From Paraburkholderia sp. BL23I1N1 (GTDB lineage: Bacteria; Pseudomonadota; Gammaproteobacteria; Burkholderiales; Burkholderiaceae), in assembly GCF_003610295.1 (NCBI RefSeq), contig NZ_RAPV01000004.1, positions 201,865-265,864 on the forward strand: a DNA stretch of 64,000 nt, read 5' to 3'. Of the stretch, positions 33,630 to 43,285 are shown one piece after another. The position numbers and the translations under genes were made by a program. The notes below the pieces were generated by a model. That model had not been told where the DNA came from and ran no database searches. It saw nothing but the letters and a program-made list of their open reading frames with translations. Position 1 is the first letter of the stretch. Each line of letters begins with the position of its first letter.

Positions 33630-36575
33630 TCAGACTGAGCTTTCACGCTCCATGCGCTGGTCATCAGCGCCGCGGCGCAGCGTCTGCTGTGCCTTCAGAT
33701 AGCGTGTGAGCTCGGCGTTAGTCACGAAGCTCGCGGCGGAGGAGGCCGCAAGAATGTCCTTGGCCTCTTGCGGTTTCGCTATCACGAAACCCTGCACGTA
33801 GTCGACGCCCAGTTCATTCAGCGCGCGCAAGGTCTCGAGGTCTTCGACCCATTCAGCAATGCTGCGCATGCCGAGATTGCGTGCGAGGGTAATGATCGCC
33901 TCGACGATCGCGATGTCGGCCGGATGGTTACACATCGTGCGCACAAATTCGCCGTCGATTTTTAGTGCATCGGCCGACAGCTTCTTCAGGTAGCGTAACG
34001 AGGTCTGCCCCGCGCCGAAATCGTCGATCGCGATCTTTGCGCCCATGTCGTGCACCCGCGCGATGAAGCGCTCCGTATGTTCCAGATCGTGCAGCGCGAC
34101 GCTTTCGGTGATTTCGATGCACAGGTAATGGATGACGTCCTCGTGACGCGAGAACAGCGCGAACAGCTCGTCGAGGAATTGTTCGTCGTTGAGCGAACCG
34201 CCGCTCAGGTTCACGCACACGAAGCGCGTGGTGGAGAGCGACGCGCGATTGTCCCTGAGCCATGCGAGCGTCGTTGTGAGCACCCAGCGGTCGATCGCGG
34301 TGATGGTGCCGGAGTCCTCCGCGGCCGCGATCAGCTTCGCGGCGGTCGCCACCGCGCCGTTCGGCATGCGCAGGCGCAGCAGCACTTCGAAGTCGAGCGC
34401 TTCTGCCGGCGCGCGCATCGACATGATCGGCTGCATCACGAGGAACAGTCCCTCGGGCAAGCGGCTCTGTCCCAGCGCCTCGATCAGACTGATCTCGGCG
34501 GCGCGCTCCTCGAAGGCCGGCGCGCCCTTGCGCAGTGCGACGAGCCGCGCATTGCCGCCACGTTTCGCGGCGCGACACGCGCGGTCTGCATAGGCGAGGG
34601 CGTCGAGGACCCGTTCACCTTGCGAGCACTCGACTACGCCGATCGATCCTCTGATCTGGAACGCCCGCGTATCGACATGAACCGGTGCGGAGTTCAACGC
34701 CGTGACGAGTTCACGGCAGCGCGCGATCGCATCGTCGATCGCCATGTTCGCGAGCACGCACACGAATTCGTCGCCGCCGATGCGCCCGATCGGCACGTCG
34801 GCGCCGAGACGCTCGACGAGGCGCGCAGCGACGTGCCGCAGTATTTCGTCGCCGGTCCCATGGCCGAACAAGTCGTTTAACAGCTTGAAGCGGTCGAGGT
34901 CGAGATACGCGAGTGCCCATGGGCCGCTTTCGCCGCTTTGCCGGCCGATCGCATGCTCGATGCCGCGACGGTTCAGGAGGCCGGTGAGGGGATCGTGTTC
35001 AGCCAGGAAGTGCAGCCGCTCCACGGCTTTCGAGCGGTCCGTCACGTCCTCGAGCGAACCTTCGATGAAGCCGTTCGCGCGAATTGCCCGCAACGAGTAG
35101 CGCCTAGCCTCTGTCTTCGTGCCGGCTGTGCCCTCGATTTCGATCGACGCCGAGTCGTCGCGCTCCAGCAGTTCGCACAGCGCGCGCTCGGCGCCCGGGG
35201 CGAAATAGTCGGCCCAGCGACGCGTACCCTGGTGCTGTTGAGGCAGGCCCAGCATCGAGTGCAGCGCCGGATTGGCGCGGACGAAAGCGCTGTCTCCGTT
35301 CAGCGTGAAGAGGCCGATCGGCGTGACGTCATACGTGTTGCGCAGTTCGACCTGCATTTGCCGGCGGCGTTCGCGCTCTTCGCGCATCCGCTCCGCAATA
35401 GCGAACGCACAAAGCATGCTCGACGAAAGCGCCGTCACCACGGGGCTCAGCGCGCCCGCCAGCGCCTTCACGCCGAGCGCGGCGGCGAGGACTTGCGACA
35501 GCGTAGCGAACAGCACGATGGCCATTGAGGCGACGTACCAGAGTACGGTGCGCGAGCGCGCCTTGATGAACAACTGTACGAGGAAGTAAGTCAGCACCAG
35601 TATGCAGAAGCTGGCGCATGCCCACAGCACCGGAATGAAGTGCGCGTAACTGAGCGTGAATGCGGCGACCATCAGCAGGCAGCCGCCGTACCGCACGGCG
35701 TGCAGGCTCCAGCGCAGGCCGATTGCTTTCAGCTCGCGGCGAAACAGCTCCACAAAGAGCGTCGTGGTCAGCACGTAATAGGAAGCGAACGTGAATTCCC
35801 GCAAAAGCGCGATATGGTCGGGCGGGATGAGCCAGCCCATCCATTCGGTATCGAAGCCCATTGCGTTGGCGCTCAACCGGAGGTTGCCGACGAGCCAGGC
35901 CGCAAAGATCACGTAAGTCCATTCGTGATTGATGATTGCCGTCACAAACACGAAGATCGCGAGCGTCAGCAGGCCGCCGGTGATCAGCGACGTGCTCTGG
36001 TTGAAGTCGAGGGCGGATACCTCGAGCTTGTCGGCGTTCGTTGCGGATGCGGTGATATACGCGGGTCCGGAAAAGGTGCCCTGACACAGAATCTGGGCAG
36101 GAGGAGCGTGCTCGTCGAGCCTGAGCGCAAAGCCGGCCTTGTTGGGACGCATCTCGCCGCTCGTGCCGTGGCGGTCGGCGGTGCCGAGCAGCGTCAGGGC
36201 GGGGTCGGCCCGCCAGCATGAGAGCGTCTGCGCGTGCCGTGACGGCAGGTCGACGAATGTGGGGCCTTCACCGGCGAGAGCAGGCGCGGTGAGCATGAAC
36301 CAGAACGGCGTTTCGGCGAGATGGGTACTGAAACGTGCAGTGGGCGAAGAATCGCGCAGGCGGGCGATGGCGGTGGCGGGTGACAGTGCCGCCGACGGAT
36401 CCGCAATCACAGGAAAGCTGAGCGTGACCGTTCCCGTCGTATCGAATTGGCGCGGTGCCCAGAGCATGACTGCGATGCTGCCGAGCACGATCACAAATGG
36501 CGCGACGTATACCGAGAATCGATGGAAAGCCCAGCCGGTCAGTCGATCCCGCACCGCCCACTTAACGCGTGTCAT
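33630..36575 (-). CDS. Membrane GGDEF/EAL cyclic-di-GMP protein with 7TM sensor
   Basis: The protein is 981 residues. An N-terminal membrane helix and a periplasmic domain precede a seven-helix 7TMR-DISM-like membrane region at about 210-400. A PAS-like domain (ELRNTYDVTPIGLFTLNG), a GGDEF domain with RIGGDEF intact and an EAL domain follow. The EAL domain carries EVLLR in place of EALLR, keeping Glu and Leu, plus EITES and IDDFGAGQTSL. It may therefore both make and degrade cyclic di-GMP. It lies 129 bp downstream of the FeeM-like gene on the same strand. Confidence 0.92.
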   Translation of the reverse strand: MTRVKWAVRDRLTGWAFHRFSVYVAPFVIVLGSIAVMLWAPRQFDTTGTVTLSFPVIADPSAALSPATAIARLRDSSPTARFSTHLAETPFWFMLTAPALAGEGPTFVDLPSRHAQTLSCWRADPALTLLGTADRHGTSGEMRPNKAGFALRLDEHAPPAQILCQGTFSGPAYITASATNADKLEVSALDFNQSTSLITGGLLTLAIFVFVTAIINHEWTYVIFAAWLVGNLRLSANAMGFDTEWMGWLIPPDHIALLREFTFASYYVLTTTLFVELFRRELKAIGLRWSLHAVRYGGCLLMVAAFTLSYAHFIPVLWACASFCILVLTYFLVQLFIKARSRTVLWYVASMAIVLFATLSQVLAAALGVKALAGALSPVVTALSSSMLCAFAIAERMREERERRRQMQVELRNTYDVTPIGLFTLNGDSAFVRANPALHSMLGLPQQHQGTRRWADYFAPGAERALCELLERDDSASIEIEGTAGTKTEARRYSLRAIRANGFIEGSLEDVTDRSKAVERLHFLAEHDPLTGLLNRRGIEHAIGRQSGESGPWALAYLDLDRFKLLNDLFGHGTGDEILRHVAARLVERLGADVPIGRIGGDEFVCVLANMAIDDAIARCRELVTALNSAPVHVDTRAFQIRGSIGVVECSQGERVLDALAYADRACRAAKRGGNARLVALRKGAPAFEERAAEISLIEALGQSRLPEGLFLVMQPIMSMRAPAEALDFEVLLRLRMPNGAVATAAKLIAAAEDSGTITAIDRWVLTTTLAWLRDNRASLSTTRFVCVNLSGGSLNDEQFLDELFALFSRHEDVIHYLCIEITESVALHDLEHTERFIARVHDMGAKIAIDDFGAGQTSLRYLKKLSADALKIDGEFVRTMCNHPADIAIVEAIITLARNLGMRSIAEWVEDLETLRALNELGVDYVQGFVIAKPQEAKDILAASSAASFVTNAELTRYLKAQQTLRRGADDQRMERESSV

Positions 36576-36670
36576 TTGCTGCCCTTCCCCAATGACTTCA
36601 TTCTCGATTTCATTGCAATGCTGCGATAGTCAGCGGCGAAAGCACGACTGCGCTAACGCCACCTACTTTT

Positions 36671-36698
36671 TGTCCGCCCGAATGCCTTCGGGCGGACA
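36671..36698. other. Perfect 12-bp stem-loop between FeeM-like and GGDEF/EAL genes
   Basis: TGTCCGCCCGAA pairs with TTCGGGCGGACA across a TGCC loop. It starts seven bases after the stop of the FeeM-like gene on the minus strand. Neither strand has a proper U-run after the stem, so it may attenuate or stabilise the transcript between the two genes more than terminate it. Confidence 0.6.
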
Positions 36699-36704
36699 CT
36701 TGCT

Positions 36705-37499
36705 TTACGTCTCGCTCAGCGCCCGCAGACGGCCTGAGGCGCTGCCCGGTAGCGCGCCGCAATCAGTCCCGTGGACGGCTTCACCCTGCGTTGATACGCC
36801 GTTGATGTCAATGTCGATGTGATCCGTTTCAAAAAAGAATCCGACGAACGGATGGTTGACCTTCTCCCAGCGCTGACGGACTAAAGCAACTGGTTTCGCC
36901 ATCACTCGATGTGGCAACCCGCCAACGTGCGCCATCGGCAGGAATTCGTTCTGGCCGTATACATCACCGAACAGCATCGCTTCGTATTCCCGATCGAGCG
37001 GTGAACGCGCCGTAATTAACATCCAGTCGACCCCGTTCTGCGCGCAATACATGAAAAAAGCTTTGCACAGCGCCACCTTCACCATCCGGCCAATCGCGCC
37101 GCGCGCGACGCCGAGCCTCGTCGCCTCGGCGAGCCTGGTCTGACCCAGCCAGTCCGGCAGGCGGACCGATTGCTCGACGGCAAGCGGACCGAATGCATTC
37201 GTCTGGACCCGCATGGTGCCGAGCGGGCCGCCATCCAGCCGCGACTGCGCGAGCAGCACGGCTGTGCCGGGCGCGCCATCCAACGCTTCGACGCCCATGG
37301 TCTCGGCAAATTCCGGCACGTGGCGCCGATAAGCGGCGCGGCGCATCTCGACGGCTTTGTCGAGGTCCGCCAGATTACTTACCACCTTTATCGTAAACGG
37401 CAACCTTTCCGTTTTCTTTACGGTGCCCTGATTAAAGCGTTCTCCGAGCGACGTATAACCCGTATTTTGCGTCAAAACAACTGAATCGATGCGGTCCAT
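36705..37499 (-). CDS. FeeM-like N-acyl amino acid synthase (GNAT fold)
   Basis: The protein is 264 residues, starting at an ATG preceded by GAGG. Conserved elements of the FeeM/LuxI-like acyltransferase fold are visible: VEMRRAAYRRHVPEF, LDGGPLGTMRVQTN, LAEATRLGVARGAIGRMV and a long helical ALCKAFFMYCAQNGVDWML. Such enzymes join acyl chains from acyl carrier protein to amino acids. Proximity to a cyclic-di-GMP gene suggests a link between signal-lipid production and biofilm control, which is inference. Confidence 0.8.
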   Translation of the reverse strand: MDRIDSVVLTQNTGYTSLGERFNQGTVKKTERLPFTIKVVSNLADLDKAVEMRRAAYRRHVPEFAETMGVEALDGAPGTAVLLAQSRLDGGPLGTMRVQTNAFGPLAVEQSVRLPDWLGQTRLAEATRLGVARGAIGRMVKVALCKAFFMYCAQNGVDWMLITARSPLDREYEAMLFGDVYGQNEFLPMAHVGGLPHRVMAKPVALVRQRWEKVNHPFVGFFFETDHIDIDINGVSTQGEAVHGTDCGALPGSASGRLRALSET

Positions 37500-37609
37500 T
37501 TCAACCTCGTAGATAAATGAGAAAAAAGTCTGTCGCTTTCGAAGCGGCAGAGTCGCTGCTAGCGCGACAAACTAGATTCTCATGAACGCAAACGCGGTGA
37601 TATGCATAG

Positions 37610-38071
37610 CCGGGAAAATCCGGAGAGCGAGCGCACGCCGATCAACTGGTCAGGCTCGTGCGCGTCATACCGGCCCCCGTTGCGGCTGAGCAGAGCTTTC
37701 GTGTCCTTATCGACAAACTGCCACAGCCGGATACGGCGTTGACGAACGGCGTGACGATCCGTCTGCGCTATTCGGTGCCGGTATTCGTCGAGCCCGCTGG
37801 TGCAGCGTGTCATCTTGTGCTTTCCTGGCATCTGGCCCGCGGCGAGCACGGACGGGTGATGCGCGTCGATAACGCCGGCACAAGGCGCGCGCAGATTGCC
37901 GCGGTCCAGCTGGTGAACGCTGCCGGCAAGGTCTACGAAATCAACAAGGGGCTGCTCGGCTACGCGCTGCGCTATTGCAGGCTATTCGCCCGATCGGCGA
38001 ATGGCATTGTCGGCTACGCTTTTCATCATGGTTCGCCGGGCTATGCGCAGCACACCGCGGGTCATCCGTAA
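37610..38071 (+). pseudogene. Fimbrial (PapD-like) chaperone remnant
   Basis: The frame is open from 37610 and gives RVIPAPVAAEQSFRVLIDKL followed by GVTIRLRYSVPVFVEP, the conserved strand F-G region of periplasmic fimbrial chaperones of spore-coat-like pili. A TAG stop in frame precedes it, and the signal peptide and first third are missing. The downstream half keeps NAAGKVYEINKGLLGYAL but ends atypically. No usher or pilin gene is nearby, so this is a stray fragment. Confidence 0.65.
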
Positions 38072-38137
38072 CAGCCGGGCGTCCCCGACGGATCAGGGAC
38101 CGGCCGGCGAAACAGTGCAGGCGGAAAGGAAGCGGCG

Positions 38138-38380
38138 ATGGATATTGTTGAAATAGCCAGAAAGGCCGGCATGCAGATCCTGCTCGACGCCCGGATCGGT
38201 CGTGAGACCTATCACAGCGTCTGCGGCTCGCTGCAGTCGTTGCAGCACTTTGCCGATGCCGTATGCGCAGCGGCCGCGGCCGGGACACCGGTGCACGAAG
38301 ATAACGACGGGCGTCGCGAAGCCGGCGTTGCCCCGGTCACCCTCGAAGGTGAAATCGATGGACAGATTATTGCCATCTGA
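38138..38380 (+). CDS. Small conserved-looking protein of 80 residues
   Basis: It starts at an ATG after GGAAAGGAAG. The product (VEIARKAGMQILLDARIGRE, ending LEGEIDGQIIAI) is soluble and acidic at the end, and codon use fits a real gene. It resembles short Burkholderia proteins of unknown function, but I cannot name a family. The DNA from 38381 to the IS element at 38712 contains no other convincing gene. Confidence 0.6.
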   Translation: MDIVEIARKAGMQILLDARIGRETYHSVCGSLQSLQHFADAVCAAAAAGTPVHEDNDGRREAGVAPVTLEGEIDGQIIAI

Positions 38381-38702
38381 CACAGAATTGCCCGCAAACC
38401 GACGGCGGTGAAAATATCTGGCAAAGCTCGTTGGCAAAGGTCGCCGGATAGGGTGAGGCCGGCATCGATTATCCCGGCGGCTGGTTGTATCGTCCCAGTT
38501 TGCCCGTGGGCTGTCATCCAGGAGTATCAGGCAGGCAACCGACGGTTCGCCTGCACTACACAGATTCCGGATACGGAGTTCGGACGACAGGATCCGGCTC
38601 CGGTATGGCCGGTTGCGCTTGAGGAGGCGGTTGGAGAGACCGTGGGGAAAAAAATAATGGGTTCGCTGGCCTGACCCGCAGGCTGACGCAAGGGAGACCC
38701 CC

Positions 38703-38711
38703 GTCTCCCTA
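38703..38711. repeat. Left copy of 9-bp target-site duplication
   Basis: GTCTCCCTA directly precedes the left inverted repeat of the IS4-family element and recurs directly after the right one at 40218-40226. It also forms the right arm of the hairpin GGGAGAC-CCCC-GTCTCCC (38692-38709), so the element inserted into a palindrome. Confidence 0.88.
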
Positions 38712-40217
38712 CTCAGGATTACCCACATTTCGTCTGAGCGATCTATTCGTCCTGTCTGAAGATGCGATACATCTCGGTGATTTCATGCAGGACCAGGAAG
38801 CCACGCCACATCACGGTAGGGCCGGGTGGGTGGTCGTGCTTGCGGTTCAGATAGCCACCGAGTTTTGCAATCCACAACACCACTTCGCCGAGCGAGGGTG
38901 TTTGAGGTGGCGGTTTCGAGGTGCGGTTAGCGCGGCTATAGAGCGCGCGCCACTCGTCGGGCTGCAGAAGCACCGCGCAGGACAGATCGGGATCGGCGCG
39001 GCCCAGCAACGTCGCGTACATGATGCGCCAGGCGATCACGGCAAATAACGCGGTCGACCGGACGAACCGGTCCAGATTGCCGAACTGACGCTTTTCAATG
39101 CTGCATCCGCTCTTGAGCACACGGTGCCACGACTCGATCGTCCACCGCCGCGCATACCAGCCAAGTCGCTCGAGCGCGTCCTCCAGCGTGATGGTCGGCG
39201 CGGAACTCAGCAGCATCCACTCGAGTGGCTCAACGCCTGCCGGCGGGTCGGTTTCGAGTGCGTGAATGGCAAACACTTCGACCCCGGCGAGCCTGGACGA
39301 AGGTCGCTTCGGCGCGCGCAGCTGAACCGGCGTGCACCGCACCGTCAGACGTGCAGTGCGCTTCGCGGCGTTGCGCTGCGCCGGCACCTGCAGTTCGGTC
39401 TCGCCCATGGGCGCTGTCGCGCTCACGGTGTCCCACAGATACCGCTCCGGGTGGGCGGTGCGGCGATCCCATGCCGCACGCACAAGCCAGTCGACGCCCG
39501 CCGGCCGCTCGGCCACGAACACTTCGTAGACGTCGCTTTCCCGGTCCCCTGTTGCCACTACCCGGGTATCGGGGCAGCGCGCCTTGAGCGCGGCCAGATG
39601 CTCGATTCCTTCGAGCCATTTGGCACTCTCCTTGTCTTCGATCGGGCGCTGCTTGCGCTTCTTCTTCTTGCCCAGGTCCGCGTCCTGGCGTGTCCAGGTC
39701 TTCATGCCCAGCACGCCCAGCGGCAAACCCTCCGGCGTCACGGCTAGCAAGCTGTGCAGCATGAAGCCACGCGACGCGTTGCCGGTGCCGTAGCCCAGTC
39801 CCTCAGTGGCCTCGAGATGCGTCAGATTGAATTCGGTCGTGTCCTGCACCGCCAGCACGACCGGGAGCTGCGTCATGCGCTGCAGCGTTCGCTCGACGTG
39901 CGGGGCAAGAACACCGTCGGTATCGACCTGTTCGTTGTCGAAGAAACGATAGGCAGCCTTGAGTTCGGCGGCATCGAGCGAGCGCGGAAATGAGCAGTCG
40001 GGACTGCTCCCAAGCTGCCGTGCCAGCGCGACCAGCCGGCTCGTCAAACGGGCGTCGCCCAGATTGGCCGCACCGAATTCGGTGTCGGCCCAGTCACGGT
40101 TATGGTCGTCGTCTGCAGAAGGCAATGGCGTGTGGCTTTACAGGAGTTGCACGCAAGTTAACATCGTCCGAGCCCGTTTACAAGCGCTCCTTCTGGAAAG
40201 TTGTGGGTAATCCTGAG
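38712..40217. mobile_element. IS4-family insertion sequence, complete
   Basis: This 1506-bp element is bounded by perfect 16-bp inverted repeats, CTCAGGATTACCCACA at 38712-38727 and its complement at 40202-40217. A 9-bp direct repeat (GTCTCCCTA) flanks both ends. It carries one full-length transposase gene on the minus strand. The clean target duplication points to a recent insertion. It separates the start of the diguanylate cyclase at 40201-41676 from its original upstream DNA. Confidence 0.92.
38743..40125 (-). CDS. IS4-family (IS50-like) DDE transposase
   Basis: The protein is 460 residues. The N-terminal domain has EFGAANLGDARLTSRLV and AAYRFFDNEQVD, as in Tn5/IS50-like transposases. 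The DDE core shows QDTTEFNLTH (first Asp), VATGDRESDVYE (second Asp) and YARRWTIESWHRVLKSGC (Glu with the YREK-like motif). All three catalytic acids are present, so it should be active. It fills nearly the whole element. Confidence 0.93.
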   Translation of the reverse strand: MPSADDDHNRDWADTEFGAANLGDARLTSRLVALARQLGSSPDCSFPRSLDAAELKAAYRFFDNEQVDTDGVLAPHVERTLQRMTQLPVVLAVQDTTEFNLTHLEATEGLGYGTGNASRGFMLHSLLAVTPEGLPLGVLGMKTWTRQDADLGKKKKRKQRPIEDKESAKWLEGIEHLAALKARCPDTRVVATGDRESDVYEVFVAERPAGVDWLVRAAWDRRTAHPERYLWDTVSATAPMGETELQVPAQRNAAKRTARLTVRCTPVQLRAPKRPSSRLAGVEVFAIHALETDPPAGVEPLEWMLLSSAPTITLEDALERLGWYARRWTIESWHRVLKSGCSIEKRQFGNLDRFVRSTALFAVIAWRIMYATLLGRADPDLSCAVLLQPDEWRALYSRANRTSKPPPQTPSLGEVVLWIAKLGGYLNRKHDHPPGPTVMWRGFLVLHEITEMYRIFRQDE

Positions 40218-41676
40218 GTCTCCCTATGGGATAGTGTTCGGCGGAGTACTGATCGCGCTGGCGATGGTCGGGCTGTGCACCATCGTGCTTTACGAAAGTC
40301 GCCTCGACGCACTCGAGCGCGCCCGCGAGACCTCGCGCAATGTCGCGCTGATTGCACAGCGCGATATTGAACGGAATTTCGAACTGTACGCGCTGTCATT
40401 GCAGGCGGTCGTCGACGGAATGCAGCAGCCAGACGTGCTGGCGCTGCCGCCGCATCTGCGCCGCGAGCTGCTGTTCGATCGTGCGACCACTGCGAGATAT
40501 CTCGGCTCGATGCTGGTGCTGGATGCGTCTGGCAATATCGTTATTGATTCTGCCAGCGATACGCCACGAAAAGGCAACTTTGCCGACCGCAGCTATTTCA
40601 CGGTCCAGCGCGACAACCCGAACGTCGGTCTCTATATCAGCGATCCCTATGAATCGCGCCTGCGGGGCGGCTTGCCCAGCATCGCATTGAGCCGGCGGCT
40701 TTCGCATCCTGACGGCTCGTTCGCCGGCATCGTGCTAATCGCCGTCAATCTCGAGTATTTCCACAACCTGTTCGCGGGACTTGCCCTTGGACCGCACGGG
40801 GCCGTGTCGCTGATCGCCCGGGATGGCGCGATGGTCATGCGCCAGCCCTATGACGTGCACACCATCGGACGCAATATCCGCAACGCAAGTACGTTCCGGC
40901 GTTTCCTGTCGGAGCCGGAAGGCAGCTTCAGCGATACCGCATCGATTGACGGGGTGCGGCGTCTGTACTACTTCCGGAATTTTCCGGATCTGCCACTGAT
41001 CATTATGGTCGCCGAGGCCGAACAGGACATCTACGCGGCGTGGCGAAAGCGGGCGCTGACCATCGGCTCGCTGATGGTGGTGTTTGGTCTGGGGTTCATC
41101 GCGCTGTCGGCCGTGCTCAGTGCCCAGCTGCGGCGCCGCATGCGCGCGGAGTCGGAACTGCAGATGCTCGCCCGCACGGATGGCCTCACCGGCCTGAACA
41201 ATCGTCGCACCCTCGGCGAGATTCTCGAGCAGGAGTGGCGCCGGGCCCGGCGAACGCACAGTGTGTTTTCGCTGCTGTTTATCGATATCGACCGCTTCAA
41301 GGCCTACAACGACACGTACGGCCACCAGGCCGGGGATGACGCGCTGGCCGCCGTGGCACGGTGTATCGGCGACCACATCCGGCGTCCTGCCGATAGCGCG
41401 GCGCGCTACGGCGGCGAAGAATTCATCGTGGTGCTTCCGGATACCCCTGCTTCTGGCGCGACGGGTGTCGCCGAGAAAATCCGCTCGGCCATCAGTGAGC
41501 TCGGCATTGAACATGCCGGCAGCGAATACGGACGCGTGACCGCCAGCATCGGCACGGCCAGCTGGGATCCGGAGCAGGACAGCGATGTGACAGCGATGAT
41601 CAAGGCGGCCGACGAGGCGTTGTACGACGCGAAGGCGACCGGCCGGAACAAGGTCTCGCCGTTTCGTCTGGTATGA
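40201..41676 (+). CDS. Cache-domain diguanylate cyclase with IS element at its 5' end
   Basis: This frame of 491 codons starts in the terminal repeat of the IS element, so the first 5-6 codons are IS-derived. Two membrane helices (GGVLIALAMVGLCTIVLY and TIGSLMVVFGLGFIALSAVL) enclose a periplasmic dCache-like sensor domain with GNFADRSYFTVQRD. The C-terminal GGDEF domain reads YGGEEFIVVLP, a functional GGEEF form with an intact LTGLNNRRTL start. The original start codon cannot be determined; it may be the GTG at 40237 or have been lost. Expression now depends on what the IS end provides. Confidence 0.85.
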   Translation: MWVILRSPYGIVFGGVLIALAMVGLCTIVLYESRLDALERARETSRNVALIAQRDIERNFELYALSLQAVVDGMQQPDVLALPPHLRRELLFDRATTARYLGSMLVLDASGNIVIDSASDTPRKGNFADRSYFTVQRDNPNVGLYISDPYESRLRGGLPSIALSRRLSHPDGSFAGIVLIAVNLEYFHNLFAGLALGPHGAVSLIARDGAMVMRQPYDVHTIGRNIRNASTFRRFLSEPEGSFSDTASIDGVRRLYYFRNFPDLPLIIMVAEAEQDIYAAWRKRALTIGSLMVVFGLGFIALSAVLSAQLRRRMRAESELQMLARTDGLTGLNNRRTLGEILEQEWRRARRTHSVFSLLFIDIDRFKAYNDTYGHQAGDDALAAVARCIGDHIRRPADSAARYGGEEFIVVLPDTPASGATGVAEKIRSAISELGIEHAGSEYGRVTASIGTASWDPEQDSDVTAMIKAADEALYDAKATGRNKVSPFRLV

Positions 41677-41719
41677 CGGGCATCATGGTCGGCAGTTCAG
41701 GTGTGACCGCGACGATGTG

Positions 41720-43285
41720 TCACCCGGTCTTTACAAGGATGTTCGCGTCCGTCACGACAGTTTTGCCCGCGTCCATGGTTGCGAAACGACAGGTTCCCTT
41801 ACCGGCCTTCTTCGCGCCGTACAGCGCTGCATCGGCGCGATTCATCAGCAGGTCGAAGGATTCTCCGCGCGTTGCGAATGCAATGCCGATGCTCGCGCCA
41901 ACCCTCGCCGTCCGACCGGACAGGGGATAAGGCTCGGATAACCGTTCAATGATGCGCTGGGCGAGTCCCGCGCAGGCCGCAGCAGTCGTGTTCTCAACGA
42001 CAATGGCCAGCTCGTCGCCACCCAGACGTGCTACCAGTTCGCCTGGGCGCGTCATCTTTCGCAGGCGCTCCGCAACGGCTTTCAGTACCAGATCCCCGGC
42101 GTGATGGCCAAGATTGTCATTGACCTGTTTGAAATCATCAAGGTCGAGAAACATGACGGCTACCTGGGCTTCATGGTCCGAAGCAGCACGGAGCAGTATT
42201 CGTTCAAGCCGGTCACACAGATCGCGGCGATTTGGCAGACCCGTGAGCGGGTCGTGACGGGCCCAATGGCGCATCTGCGCTTCGGACTCCCGGCGCTCCG
42301 TCACGTCCTCAATGATAATGACGGCGCTCCCGTCGGGCACCGGGTTTCGTGTCAACTCGAGCTGGCGACCGTCGCTGAGTTCCAGGTCGAGGGGACCACG
42401 CTCCGCCGACAGCCACGTGGTACAGCGCTCGACAAGCTGCTTTCTGAATGTTTCGCCAAACTTCTCGAGGCCTACATGACCAATAAATTCGGGCAGCGGC
42501 ACATTGAGTCTCAGCATTTCGACAGTCGCACCGAACAGTTCTGCCGTTCGGCGGTTAGCGGTGACAACTTTCCCGTGTTCGTCTGTCGTGCATAGCCCGT
42601 GGGGCATATGCGTGAGGGCGGCGTCAAACCGGGCCGCCAGCTCGGCGTTCTTCTGCTCGGCAGTCATCAGGGCGACGAGCCCCGAATAGTGGCGCCAGAC
42701 AATCGCCGCCATCGCGGCAATGTACGTAAAAAGCGGTGGCACGAGTACCCAGTACGCGTGATTGGGGGCCAGCACTGCGCCCAGCCCGATGGGCGCCGCA
42801 CCCAGCGCAATCTGGGCAACCGCGAGACGCGGTATGCCGGCATTTCGCGATGCAATTCCGCCAAGCGTGCCCGCCGTCACCATGACGGCCAGTGCGCTCA
42901 GCGCCGCGTCCCCGGACATGACGCATGCCATCGAGCCCGTTCCAAGCACGGCCGATGATGCCAGCGCCAGGAGTGCATATCGCCTTGCCGGGAGAAGCGG
43001 GTGAATCACACCGACGCGGCCGGCAGCGAGATATGAATGCGCGATGAGGAGGCGGCCGGCGACAACGCTCATGCCCGCTATGAGCCAAAGCACCGGCCAC
43101 GGCTGGCGCAGGTTGGCGAGCGCGACCAGTGCTACGAAGGCGCTGGCGACCGCAGACATGAACAGCGATCGCTGGTGGTCGAACAGCGACGAAAGCAGGG
43201 ATGCACGGATAGCCGCCGTAACCTGACTTTCCCCTACTGCCGGCGTCGCGAGAATCGGTCCGAGGAGGGTTTTTATGCCAGACAT
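41720..43285 (-). CDS. Membrane PAS-GGDEF protein with GGDEL variant
   Basis: The protein is about 521 residues from MSGIKTLLGP; an upstream in-frame start at 43360 is possible. Six or more helices form an N-terminal membrane region. A PAS domain (FDAALTHMPHGLCTTDEHG, ending IIIEDVTERRE) and a GGDEF domain (DPLTGLPNRRDL) follow. The active-site loop reads RLGGDELAIVVE, with Leu in place of Phe. Many GGDEL proteins remain active, so this is noted without claiming loss. It converges with the cyclase at 40201-41676, with 43 bp between the stops. Confidence 0.88.
   Translation of the reverse strand: MSGIKTLLGPILATPAVGESQVTAAIRASLLSSLFDHQRSLFMSAVASAFVALVALANLRQPWPVLWLIAGMSVVAGRLLIAHSYLAAGRVGVIHPLLPARRYALLALASSAVLGTGSMACVMSGDAALSALAVMVTAGTLGGIASRNAGIPRLAVAQIALGAAPIGLGAVLAPNHAYWVLVPPLFTYIAAMAAIVWRHYSGLVALMTAEQKNAELAARFDAALTHMPHGLCTTDEHGKVVTANRRTAELFGATVEMLRLNVPLPEFIGHVGLEKFGETFRKQLVERCTTWLSAERGPLDLELSDGRQLELTRNPVPDGSAVIIIEDVTERRESEAQMRHWARHDPLTGLPNRRDLCDRLERILLRAASDHEAQVAVMFLDLDDFKQVNDNLGHHAGDLVLKAVAERLRKMTRPGELVARLGGDELAIVVENTTAAACAGLAQRIIERLSEPYPLSGRTARVGASIGIAFATRGESFDLLMNRADAALYGAKKAGKGTCRFATMDAGKTVVTDANILVKTG

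Noticed and set aside
36671..36698. Strong stem-loop as a rho-independent terminator
   Set aside because: No U-run follows the stem on either strand, so it is listed only as a hairpin.
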